This document shows, in pieces, positions 1 to 7,138 of a stretch of DNA of 64,000 nt. Each line of letters opens with the position of its first letter. Positions within the stretch are counted from its first letter, which is position 1. Origin of the DNA: UBA2137 sp963740205 (lineage in GTDB: Bacteria > Pseudomonadota > Alphaproteobacteria > Micavibrionales > Micavibrionaceae); contig CAVUDD010000005.1 in assembly GCA_963740205.1 (NCBI GenBank), forward strand, positions 1 to 64,000. Direction: 5' to 3'. The position numbers and the translations under genes were made by a program. The notes under the pieces are model-generated. The model saw only the letters and a list, made by a program, of their open reading frames with translations. It was not told the DNA's origin and ran no database searches.

Positions 1-111
1 GCGGGCTAACATGCGGTCATCAAAGTTATCTTCTATTAAAAATACGGTGCACGGCTCCTTTGCAATGCTGATTTCGTTGCTGTTTGAAGTGTCCAAGGCA
101 ATTTGTGTCAT
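1..111 (-). CDS. response regulator receiver domain protein (5' part only)
   Basis: Reading leftwards from an ATG at 111, the first 37 codons are visible before the window ends. After a polar leader of about 20 residues they run into TVFLIEDNFDDRMLAR. This is the beta1 strand plus the acidic pocket (ED..DD) at the start of a CheY-like receiver domain. The protein would accept a phosphoryl group from a histidine kinase on an aspartate beyond the window edge. The output domain, if any, is not visible. Its upstream region (112-310) holds the repeats listed at 239-291. The domain call is fairly safe; the cognate kinase is unknown. Confidence 0.7.
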   Translation of the reverse strand, partial: MTQIALDTSNSNEISIAKEPCTVFLIEDNFDDRMLAR

Positions 112-238
112 AGCAATGTACTCTTTGCAGGAAAGGTTGAACTCAGAAAGGTAGGACTATTTTGCTTTTTTCACAAACCCAGAACAGGCGCTAAATGTGC
201 AGTCCTTGTAAACTTTAAGTGCTTAACAATAGTATATC

Positions 239-291
239 ATGTTCACACAACTTTAGTCTAACTTACATACATTTTGATGTTCACTAAAGTT
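239..291. promoter_or_regulatory. repeat elements upstream of the response regulator gene
   Basis: The octamer ATGTTCAC occurs twice in direct orientation (239-246 and 277-284). The nonamer AACTTTAGT (249-257) is repeated as its reverse complement ACTAAAGTT (283-291). The block lies in the 240-base gap between a terminator and the leftward response regulator gene. It could be an operator, but no regulator is indicated and chance similarity in AT-rich DNA is possible. Nothing else is recognisable in 112-310. Confidence 0.25.
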
Positions 292-310
292 CCACTTGTT
301 TGCAAATAAT

Positions 311-338
311 AAAAAGGCCCCATTGAAGGGGCCTTTTT
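311..338 (-). terminator. rho-independent terminator (usable in both directions)
   Basis: Eleven perfectly paired bases, AAAAAGGCCCC (311-321) against GGGGCCTTTTT (328-338), enclose a 6-base loop. The A-run on one side and T-run on the other make it usable in both directions. It lies 18 bases beyond the stop of the leftward membrane-protein gene at 356-955 and is best assigned to that cassette. Confidence 0.9.
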
Positions 339-355
339 CTATATATGTTTAGGAC

Positions 356-955
356 TTATCTAAATGAAATATGTTTGCTTAGATTGACGCCCTTATCTCT
401 ATGGTAACCACCCATGGTTGCTGCCCACCAAGCGGTGACCGCACCAAATAAAGCTGTGGCACCTGCTGCGAATGCATAAATTATGGCAATATTTTGATCA
501 GTATCTGTAAATGAATCTACTAGATCAACATTCGTATCCGTTGTGGTTGCGAAGGCAGCTGCCAATGCTCCCACTATAGCCACAGCAACTGTTCCTGTGG
601 CCCAAACAGCGAGGCCATAAATACCATCACGCGTTTCTCTTTCGTGGGCTTTGACGCCTACTACTGGTGCGCGCATGTAACCTGCAACATATCCACCAGC
701 TAGAGAAGCCACAAGTTGTATCCAAATTAACCAGATGCCGATTGTGATAATGCCCCAACGTGCAAGCTCCAAATCTTCACTTAAAGGTTTGTCCGCGGCC
801 AATCCGATAATTGTACCGAATTGCGCCAAGACAATTGAAATTGCAGCAGCAACGACGGCACCTGCGATTACAACACCCCACTCAAACGAGGCATTGGTAG
901 TGGCAGCAACAGTCGTTGTTTTTGCACTAGTTTTAGTTTTTGCTTTAGTAGCCAT
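356..955 (-). CDS. PhnA-like four-helix membrane protein of unknown function
   Basis: 199 residues. A basic, Ala/Thr/Lys-rich leader of about 23 residues is followed by a hydrophobic core that looks like four membrane helices, near residues 25-50, 66-92, 113-137 and 157-180. The C-terminal tail is short and basic. The glycine-rich first helix (WGVVIAGAVVAAAISI) resembles the small inner-membrane proteins often annotated as PhnA-like in alphaproteobacteria; their role is unknown and that name implies no phosphonate function. Two micro-genes for single-helix proteins (968-1042, 1098-1169) sit directly upstream on the same strand and a strong terminator follows, so the three probably form one transcript. 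The ATG at 955 has a purine-rich GGGAGAG just upstream. Confidence 0.8.
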   Translation of the reverse strand: MATKAKTKTSAKTTTVAATTNASFEWGVVIAGAVVAAAISIVLAQFGTIIGLAADKPLSEDLELARWGIITIGIWLIWIQLVASLAGGYVAGYMRAPVVGVKAHERETRDGIYGLAVWATGTVAVAIVGALAAAFATTTDTNVDLVDSFTDTDQNIAIIYAFAAGATALFGAVTAWWAATMGGYHRDKGVNLSKHISFR

Positions 956-967
956 TTTTTCTCTCCC

Positions 968-1042
968 TTATGCTAGACCGAGGAAAGATAAAATAGCCAT
1001 GACCACGACGATCAGACCCACAAGGTAAATAATACTGTTCAT
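968..1042 (-). CDS. 24-residue single-helix membrane protein
   Basis: ATG at 1042, TAA at 968-970. The product is almost entirely one hydrophobic helix (NSIIYLVGLIVVVMAILSF) ending in GLA. An AAAGGA ribosome site lies about 6 bases upstream of the ATG, good spacing for so short a gene. The stop lies 12 bases before the start of the 199-residue membrane protein, which suggests translational coupling. Proteins of this size and pattern recur beside PhnA-like genes in alphaproteobacteria as far as I recall, but I cannot name the family. The gene is too short for most gene finders. The ribosome site, spacing and clean hydrophobic pattern argue that it is real. Confidence 0.6.
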   Translation of the reverse strand: MNSIIYLVGLIVVVMAILSFLGLA

Positions 1043-1097
1043 GATAGTTCCTTTGTAAAATAGTTGGATTTAATTATCTGCTGCACAGAGCACCAGA

Positions 1098-1169
1098 TTA
1101 CAAAATTAGTAGTATGATTAGTATGACTATAAGAGGTAACCCCATTAGCCACATTATTAGCGCGTGCAT
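1098..1169 (-). CDS. 23-residue single-helix membrane protein
   Basis: ATG at 1169, TAA at 1098-1100. The product starts MHALIMWLMGLPLIVILIIL and is one membrane helix with a proline-kinked centre (GLP). The purine-rich sequence GGATGAGGA lies directly before the ATG and gives strong ribosome-site complementarity. It is the first gene of a leftward cassette, followed by the 24-residue gene after about 55 bases and then the 199-residue membrane protein. Function unknown. Support comes from the ribosome site, the membrane character of all 23 residues and the conserved strand order. Confidence 0.55.
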   Translation of the reverse strand: MHALIMWLMGLPLIVILIILLIL

Positions 1170-1310
1170 TCCTCATCCTTTCATTTAAATGAGTTAACGA
1201 ACGAATCAATTATACAGAATTTTGTTATTTTTCAAACCCTTGAGCAATTGAAAAGGTTCCAACGTTTCAAAACGCCTTCCTCTATAAGCACTTTATGGTA
1301 TGTTGTTGCC

Positions 1311-1847
1311 ATGAAAAATATAAAAAAAATTCTACCCGCAAAAGAATTAAGAAAACCAATTATTATTGCTTGGTCTTTAGCAATTCTAATTGGAGCCTCT
1401 GTTCCTTTTATAACCGGTCAAATTTATGGCTCTGAGCAAGCCAAAGATCTTTTAGAATCTGTTCAAAAAGCCAGCTTGTATTATGGCTCTGCAATCACAG
1501 CCTCATCAGCCACAATCCTTGCTTTAATGCTAACTCTTCTAAGCTTAACTAATGGGAGAGACAAGAAATCTAATAAATCAACATATATACGTTTGAAATC
1601 CATTGCTTCCCATTGTGTTTTGGCATTTCTAGGATCTATTATATTATTATTATTTGCTAGTTTCCCCGTTACCGATTTCGATAAAATACCACTCACTTGG
1701 TATGAATACGTATACTACGTAATTTGCTTCTGGAACGGAATTCTTGCAGGCCAAATTATCTCCACCATATTAATACTTCGCGATACGGTCACCAATATGA
1801 TTGCCGATATATCACCTGATTTTGACGAAGATGGCGATGAAAAATAA
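1311..1847 (+). CDS. hypothetical membrane protein
   Basis: 178 residues from the ATG at 1311. The open frame extends upstream to 1164, but that extension is polar, unlike a protein N-terminus, and overlaps the 23-residue gene on the other strand. A basic N-terminus (MKNIKKILPAKELRK) precedes four predicted membrane segments, near 17-36, 55-79, 100-122 and 132-155. The tail ends with an acidic cluster (DFDEDGDEK). I recognise no family. It converges on the DUF389-OmpA gene, with only 8 bases between the stops. Confidence 0.65.
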   Translation: MKNIKKILPAKELRKPIIIAWSLAILIGASVPFITGQIYGSEQAKDLLESVQKASLYYGSAITASSATILALMLTLLSLTNGRDKKSNKSTYIRLKSIASHCVLAFLGSIILLLFASFPVTDFDKIPLTWYEYVYYVICFWNGILAGQIISTILILRDTVTNMIADISPDFDEDGDEK

Positions 1848-1855
1848 GTAAGGGC

Positions 1856-3565
1856 TTAGTTATTTGTTTGCTCAATGACATCGGATATATCAGGCTGTTT
1901 TGAGAGTCTAACCTCGACACGTTGGAAGGCGCGTATACCATACTCCCTCTCCTCGCTTGCCTGATAACGTCCCTTGTACTCTGCACGAATTGTTGCGCTG
2001 ATGTCTTCATTTTCAAGAAGGTTCTTAACATTCTCAGCTCTTTTAGAGGCTAGAGATGAATTATTGAAACGTTGCGACTCACCGACTGAACTTGCGTACC
2101 CCAATACAGTGACCTCACTCACATTCCATCGCCTTAAAGTCCATGAAATATCCATTAACTTCTCCTGCGCGACGCGTGAAAGTTTATCGTCGCCAATGTC
2201 AAAGAACACATATGGCAAAGCTTGTACGGGAGGAATTACAAATATCGACCAGTCAGGAAAGCGTGCGCGTAATGTGTTTTCAACGTTTCGAAGAATGGAA
2301 ATATCCATTCTCTCTGATGATTCTGGATAAACCAAAATTCTATTGTTTTCGGTATCAACCTGAACGAACTTTACGGGAAAAAATACCTCGCTTTTGATTG
2401 ATTGTGTTATTTCATCTTGTGCAGATGCTAAGCTCAGTTTTTCTTGGGCAATATTTGTGAGCGCGCTCTCTGAAATTTTTTCTTTTTCTTCAAGAATTTT
2501 TTGCTGCTGCGATCTCGCTACGATAATTTGATCAAGAGATAGAGCTACAGGTAAACCAATTTCTTCATATAAAGTTTTTTGAATATCTTCCTTTGCACTC
2601 GGAATATAAGTATCTGTAATCATAATACATTCGACACCAATCTCATCTTTGTTATTAAAATTAATAGAAAAATTACTTATGCGACTAACTGTGTCATTAA
2701 ATCGATCTTCTATTTCAAGCTGTACTGTTTTTGCGACATAAGATTGGTAAGCGATTTTGTTTAAAGACAAGCCTAAAGGGATAGAGAGCATTCCAAAAAC
2801 AATAAACACCAAACTGGTCTGCCATATCGTATATGATTTGTTGTGGTGGTTACTTTTGAATCCATACCATTTTGCCATCAAAGTTACGCTCAGAGATATT
2901 GCTAACAGGTTCGTCATGAACAAGAAAAAAGCGCCTTGCGCAACTGGCCAAGTCGCTGTTGCAATGCCATAACCAACAACTGCTAATGGGGGCATCAAAG
3001 CCGTTGCGATTGCAACACCAACAATGGTTGCCCCCTTTTGACGGATTGTTGCATAACCACCAGCCATTCCTGAAAAGATGGCCACCAGTAAATCAAATAG
3101 ATTAGGCTTTGTTCGCGCTAAAATCTCTGCTGTGGGATCGGTTATAGGCGATATCAGAACAATGAATGCCGCTATGCCGACTGAAAATATAAAGCCGAGG
3201 ACAATAGCAATAAGTGCCTTTCTCATTTGTCTCAAATCAACAATACAAAGCGAAAAACCCAAGGACATTATAGGTCCCATAAGCGGAGAAATTAACATAG
3301 CCCCTATGACAACGGCTGGTGAAGATAATAAAAGTCCCAATATGGCAATCGCGCAAGACATAGTGACCATAAAAGAATAGCGCGACGTCATGCGCCCATC
3401 TTCGTTAACAAGAGGAACTATTTCTTCATGATTGATTTCATTCACAAAATTTTTATTACGCCAACGTCTGTGTGCGCGAAAAAGGACGGCCGGAGAATGC
3501 AGGGTTTCGTCTAAATAGGTCAAGAACTCTTGAAACTTAGTCTTTAATACCTCTATTTGACTCAT
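1856..3565 (-). CDS. DUF389 (TIGR00341-type) membrane protein fused to an OmpA-like domain
   Basis: 569 residues from the ATG at 3565; the longer open frame runs back through tRNA-Arg and is not real. Residues ~55-285 hold the DUF389 core: several glycine-rich helices with the family motif AMLISPLMGPIMSLG and a PPLAVVGYG segment. A soluble region of about 170 residues with charged coiled-coil-like stretches follows. The C-terminal ~110 residues are OmpA/MotB-like (FFDIGDDKLS, VTVLGYAS, SLASKRAENVKNLL), a fold that binds peptidoglycan when periplasmic. DUF389 function is unknown; the fusion suggests a cell-wall-anchored inner-membrane protein. The gene starts only 22 bases after the tRNA. Confidence 0.85.
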   Translation of the reverse strand: MSQIEVLKTKFQEFLTYLDETLHSPAVLFRAHRRWRNKNFVNEINHEEIVPLVNEDGRMTSRYSFMVTMSCAIAILGLLLSSPAVVIGAMLISPLMGPIMSLGFSLCIVDLRQMRKALIAIVLGFIFSVGIAAFIVLISPITDPTAEILARTKPNLFDLLVAIFSGMAGGYATIRQKGATIVGVAIATALMPPLAVVGYGIATATWPVAQGAFFLFMTNLLAISLSVTLMAKWYGFKSNHHNKSYTIWQTSLVFIVFGMLSIPLGLSLNKIAYQSYVAKTVQLEIEDRFNDTVSRISNFSINFNNKDEIGVECIMITDTYIPSAKEDIQKTLYEEIGLPVALSLDQIIVARSQQQKILEEKEKISESALTNIAQEKLSLASAQDEITQSIKSEVFFPVKFVQVDTENNRILVYPESSERMDISILRNVENTLRARFPDWSIFVIPPVQALPYVFFDIGDDKLSRVAQEKLMDISWTLRRWNVSEVTVLGYASSVGESQRFNNSSLASKRAENVKNLLENEDISATIRAEYKGRYQASEEREYGIRAFQRVEVRLSKQPDISDVIEQTNN

Positions 3566-3587
3566 AAAATATTCTATCTTTAAAAAC

Positions 3588-3664
3588 TGGCGTGCCCTGG
3601 AGGATTCGAACCTCCGGCCTTTGGCTCCGGAAACCAACGCTCTATCCGACTGAGCTAAGGGCAC
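3588..3664 (-). tRNA. tRNA-Arg (anticodon CCG)
   Basis: On the minus strand a full cloverleaf folds: acceptor GTGCCCT/AGGGCAC, D arm GCTC...GAGC, anticodon stem TTGGT/GCCAA around loop TTCCGGA (anticodon CCG, reading CGG), T arm GGAGG-TTCGAAT-CCTCC, discriminator G and an encoded CCA (3588-3590). All stems pair, with one G-T in the anticodon stem. Confidence 0.95.
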
Positions 3665-3705
3665 TTTAGCACGAACTTAATCATGCATTGCTTTATTTGC
3701 AATAA

Positions 3706-3732
3706 ACAAAAAAGCCGCCCCAAGGGACGGCT
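3706..3732 (-). terminator. rho-independent terminator after the CBS-domain gene
   Basis: Read leftwards: AGCCGTCCC, loop, GGGGCGGCT, then TTTTTTG. The stem has one mismatch and a good T-run, and begins 25 bases beyond the stop of the leftward CBS gene. It separates that gene from tRNA-Arg. Confidence 0.85.
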
Positions 3733-3757
3733 CATTGTAAAGAATATAAAAACAGAA

Positions 3758-4198
3758 TTAAGCAGCTTTGCGTTGCTGTTGTAGACCTTCTGTAATTTGT
3801 TGTTCTGTTTTACCGATTTGGGCCTGCTCAGCTGCTTGTGCTAGGTCACCCATTGAAACTATACCAACAAGGCGCTTATCGCGGTTTACAACAGGAAGTC
3901 TGCGAACCTTAATTTCTGATAGATTCTGACAAATTTCTTCAGTTGATTGATCATCGTAACAGTAATAAGTTTTAGGTGTCATAATGTCACCCGCTGTACA
4001 TGTTGAAGGGTCTTTACCTTCTGCCACTGCGCGGATAGCAATATCGCGGTCAGTAATCATACCTGTAAGTTTGTCGTTCTCACCCACTGGCAAGAACCCC
4101 ATATCATACTGCTTCATCATTTGGGCAGCTTCTTTAAGTGTTGTTTCCGGTGTAATTGTACGAAAGTCCGTAGACATAATTTCTTTTATCTGTGTCAT
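3758..4198 (-). CDS. CBS-domain pair protein
   Basis: 146 residues made of a tandem CBS (Bateman) pair: repeat one ~1-60 (IMSTDFRTITPETTL ... GMITDRDIAIRAV) and repeat two ~70-130 (DIMTPKTYYC ... GIVSMGDLAQ). Such stand-alone pairs bind adenine nucleotides and act as energy or redox sensors; the partner here is unknown. Each repeat carries the ITDRD or SMGD nucleotide-contact motif. The tail is Gln-rich. The ATG at 4198 has a strong AAAGGAG site. The gene is monocistronic with its own terminator. Confidence 0.9.
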   Translation of the reverse strand: MTQIKEIMSTDFRTITPETTLKEAAQMMKQYDMGFLPVGENDKLTGMITDRDIAIRAVAEGKDPSTCTAGDIMTPKTYYCYDDQSTEEICQNLSEIKVRRLPVVNRDKRLVGIVSMGDLAQAAEQAQIGKTEQQITEGLQQQRKAA

Positions 4199-4263
4199 TC
4201 TGTGTCTCCTTTGAATGTTTTTTTATTTGTATGGCTTATAACTTAGGGCTCTTAATAAAAAAC

Positions 4264-5199
4264 TCAAGCTACATCTTGTGTTATCTGCATAAATACATCT
4301 TCAAGATCAGCGTCATCCGTTGAAATATCAACAATTCCATAACCAGATTTCTGAATGATATCAATAAATTCTCCGACGTAGTGCTCACTCGGGCTATAAG
4401 TGATTTTCATTACGTTTTTATCCGTTTTTTCGATATTAAAATCTTTTAGACGTTTTGGAATTTCAGTAATAGGCTTATCAAGCACAAAACGGATACCCTT
4501 ACTGTCTATACGTGAGAGTAATGTTTTCTTTTCCTCGTTAGCGACAATTTTCCCATGATTAATGATGGCAATTTTATCGCACATCTCTTCAGCTTCTTCC
4601 AAATAATGTGTAGTCAAAAGGATTGTCACACCGTTTTTATTAAGTTCTTTGACGTTTTTCCAAAGGGATTGCCTTAATTCTACATCAACACCAGCGGTAG
4701 GTTCATCCAAAACAAGAATAGGAGGTTGATGCACCATAGCCTTTGCCACCATTAGCCGACGACGCATTCCGCCTGATAAAGATCGCGTGTATGCGTTTGC
4801 CTTGTCCGTAAGTCCCATAAGCTCCAAAAGCTCTTTAGTGCGTCTCTCAGAGCTTGGAACACCATACATTCCACCCTGAATATCCAGAAGGTTCGCAGGC
4901 GTAAAAAATGGGTCGTAATTTATTTCCTGCGGCACAATTCCAATCGAAGCCTTGGCTTGACGCATATCGGTGTCAATGTCGCTTTCCCAAACCTTCACTT
5001 TGCCAGATGTTTTGGTAACTAGACCGGCCATGATATTTATAATAGTGGATTTTCCCGCCCCATTTGGCCCCAGAAGCCCAAAAATAGAACCTCTTGGAAT
5101 ATTCAAAGAAATATTATCCAGTGCTTTTTTCGGCGCTGATTTTTTTGTTCCAGCATAGGTTTTTTCTAGATTTTCAATCTCAATCGCATTTTCAGGCAT
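4264..5199 (-). CDS. ABC-2 type transporter ATP-binding protein
   Basis: 311 residues. Walker A GPNGAGKST (~44-52), Q-loop VPQE, signature LSGGMRRR, Walker B ILVLDEPTAGVD and the switch H (TTHYLEEAEEM) are all present, so the ATPase should be active. The ~90-residue C-terminal extension is typical of ABC-2 exporters of the YadG/CcmA/DrrA type. No permease gene lies in this window, which is unusual for the family. The ATG overlaps the 3' end of the alpha/beta hydrolase gene by 8 bases, indicating translational coupling in a two-gene operon. Substrate unknown. Confidence 0.9.
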   Translation of the reverse strand: MPENAIEIENLEKTYAGTKKSAPKKALDNISLNIPRGSIFGLLGPNGAGKSTIINIMAGLVTKTSGKVKVWESDIDTDMRQAKASIGIVPQEINYDPFFTPANLLDIQGGMYGVPSSERRTKELLELMGLTDKANAYTRSLSGGMRRRLMVAKAMVHQPPILVLDEPTAGVDVELRQSLWKNVKELNKNGVTILLTTHYLEEAEEMCDKIAIINHGKIVANEEKKTLLSRIDSKGIRFVLDKPITEIPKRLKDFNIEKTDKNVMKITYSPSEHYVGEFIDIIQKSGYGIVDISTDDADLEDVFMQITQDVA

Positions 5200-6115
5200 G
5201 TTTAATAAACTCCGCTTCTTTTCCTAGATATTCTTGAACGCCACTACTAATAAACCAGTCCGCGGCTGTTTTATCATCTTTTAATTTCATATCCCAGTAA
5301 GCCAATGAAATACGGCATATAATGTTTTCATGTAATTCGCGTTTTGGATTAATATCTAATTTTCCACGGGAACCGTTAAAAACCATGTGATCTCCGTCTT
5401 TGAGAACCAGAAGATATTTTTCATTCGAACCACCAAATTCCCAGACGGGCATACGAAAAGTATAATCGACTTGGTCTACAGGATTATCATCCGCAGTACC
5501 TGTCATATATAATAGAGGTAGATCCATAGCTCCGAATAAATCGGATGGATTTCCATCATATAAATGCCCCATTGCCACGAAACTATAAAGAAGGCCGGCC
5601 TTGAGGCGTACATCCTTAAAACTTACCAAATCATTGTTTTCATTTGGGAATAATTGCCCCGCAACAACCTGAGTGGTCAGCGCCCCAAAAGAATGCCCTG
5701 ACATACCAATACGTTTCGTATCTATTAATTCGAAGTGCTCTATTTCATTCAAATTATCTAAAACAAACGGCACGTCACGAAATCGTTCCAGAGTTGTCGC
5801 TCTGGATATTTTAGCGTTTCGAATATGATCCCAAGGGTGCCCTTCTTTACCTGCCCAAAGACTACTGTCGGTTCCATCATGTTGAATGTGAAGCAAACAA
5901 TAGTCATGCGCAGCAAGATACCTCGCAATGTAGCCAGCGCCATCTCGCGTTCCACCCAATCCATGTGACCATACAATAAGAGGTTTAGTCGCATTGCCGC
6001 CTTGAGGGTAATAAAACTTGTAAAGGACAGTCCTGTTATTACGGGAGCTGTCAATGAATTCCCCACGCTCAATAAAGACTTTCAATAAATTTTTATCTGT
6101 CGGATCTGTGTTCAT
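5192..6115 (-). CDS. alpha/beta hydrolase (dienelactone hydrolase / PAF-acetylhydrolase-like)
   Basis: 307 residues. The alpha/beta-hydrolase fold is shown by the oxyanion-hole strand IVWSHGLGG (~48-56), the nucleophile elbow GMSGHSFGA with its Ser (~157-165), an acidic residue after MTGTADD and a late His in DGDHMVF. There is no signal peptide, so it is probably cytoplasmic. It is the first gene of a leftward pair with the ABC ATPase and overlaps it. It faces away from the cytochrome oxidase operon across a 178-base divergent gap. The real substrate cannot be inferred; the pairing hints at modification or release of something the transporter moves. Confidence 0.8.
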   Translation of the reverse strand: MNTDPTDKNLLKVFIERGEFIDSSRNNRTVLYKFYYPQGGNATKPLIVWSHGLGGTRDGAGYIARYLAAHDYCLLHIQHDGTDSSLWAGKEGHPWDHIRNAKISRATTLERFRDVPFVLDNLNEIEHFELIDTKRIGMSGHSFGALTTQVVAGQLFPNENNDLVSFKDVRLKAGLLYSFVAMGHLYDGNPSDLFGAMDLPLLYMTGTADDNPVDQVDYTFRMPVWEFGGSNEKYLLVLKDGDHMVFNGSRGKLDINPKRELHENIICRISLAYWDMKLKDDKTAADWFISSGVQEYLGKEAEFIKHA

Positions 6116-6293
6116 TCAGCTTATCTAACAGCTTTTAAAATAATTGGAAACACGAGGCGTTGCAGATTTGCACAAATGCGCAATAAAAAGGCATAAAAGG
6201 GCTTGATGTTACAAGTCTTTCTAATGTATTTCTAACATGCGTTTTAAATGAGAAGCGCCTTTACAATTTAACCTATGGATTTAGATAACTAAC

Positions 6294-7124
6294 ATGATCC
6301 GATTTTTTCTTATTCTTCTTGGCCTAGGCCTTACATTTCCTCTTGCTTCGGCGCTAGCACAAATGCCTGAGGGATATTCCCTTGGATTTCAAGAGGCGGC
6401 CACCCCCGTAGCCGAGCGTATGCACGAATTTCATAATTTACTTCTAGTTATCATCACAGCAATTACTTTGTTTGTTTTGGCTCTGCTTCTTTATGTTGTT
6501 TTCAGATTTAATGCGAAAGCAAACCCAGAGCCTTCACAAACAACGCATAACACACTTCTTGAAATTTTATGGACTGGGGTTCCAGTTCTCATTCTCATTA
6601 TAATCGCTGTCCCTTCCTTTAAACTTTTATATTACACAGACCGACCAGTTGACCCTGAGATGACATTAAAGGTTACTGGCTATCAATGGTATTGGGGCTA
6701 TGAATATCCAGATCATGACGGACTAACATTCCTATCTAACATGGTTGCCGAAGGGGATATTGATCCAGAGACTCAGAAGCGTAACCTTTCAACTGACAAC
6801 GTCGTTGTCCTCCCTGTAGATACAACCATTCTTGTTCAGGTGACTGCCGCTGACGTATTACATTCTTTTGCAATGCCCGCCTTTGGTATAAAAACAGACG
6901 CTGTTCCGGGTCGACTAAATGAAACATGGATACGCATTACAAAACCAGGTGTTTATTATGGTCAGTGTTCCGAGATTTGCGGCATAAACCATGCCTATAT
7001 GCCTATCGAAATACACGCCGTTCCAAAAGACGAATTCAAAAATTGGCTTATAACTGCCAAAGAAGAATTCGCATATAATGCAACCACACAAAATTTGATT
7101 TTTGCCAAAGCAGGCGCTTTTTAA
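6294..7124 (+). CDS. ctaC: cytochrome c oxidase subunit II
   Basis: 276 residues. A signal peptide (cleavage near LASALAQ, ~23) precedes two membrane helices (~48-71 and 90-113) and a periplasmic cupredoxin domain. The binuclear CuA ligands are all present: H190, C225, E227, C229, H233 and M236. The aromatic patch QWYW (131-134), where electrons enter from cytochrome c, is intact. The protein takes electrons from cytochrome c and passes them to haem a in subunit I. It is the first gene of the oxidase operon, 14 bases before ctaD. The signal and TM layout is normal for alphaproteobacteria. Confidence 0.97.
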   Translation: MIRFFLILLGLGLTFPLASALAQMPEGYSLGFQEAATPVAERMHEFHNLLLVIITAITLFVLALLLYVVFRFNAKANPEPSQTTHNTLLEILWTGVPVLILIIIAVPSFKLLYYTDRPVDPEMTLKVTGYQWYWGYEYPDHDGLTFLSNMVAEGDIDPETQKRNLSTDNVVVLPVDTTILVQVTAADVLHSFAMPAFGIKTDAVPGRLNETWIRITKPGVYYGQCSEICGINHAYMPIEIHAVPKDEFKNWLITAKEEFAYNATTQNLIFAKAGAF

Positions 7125-7138
7125 GAAGGACTTTTTAA

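Noticed and set aside
3566..3664. N-terminal extension of the DUF389 gene by 33 codons
   Set aside because: The extension reads through tRNA-Arg; the family-like protein starts at the ATG at 3565.
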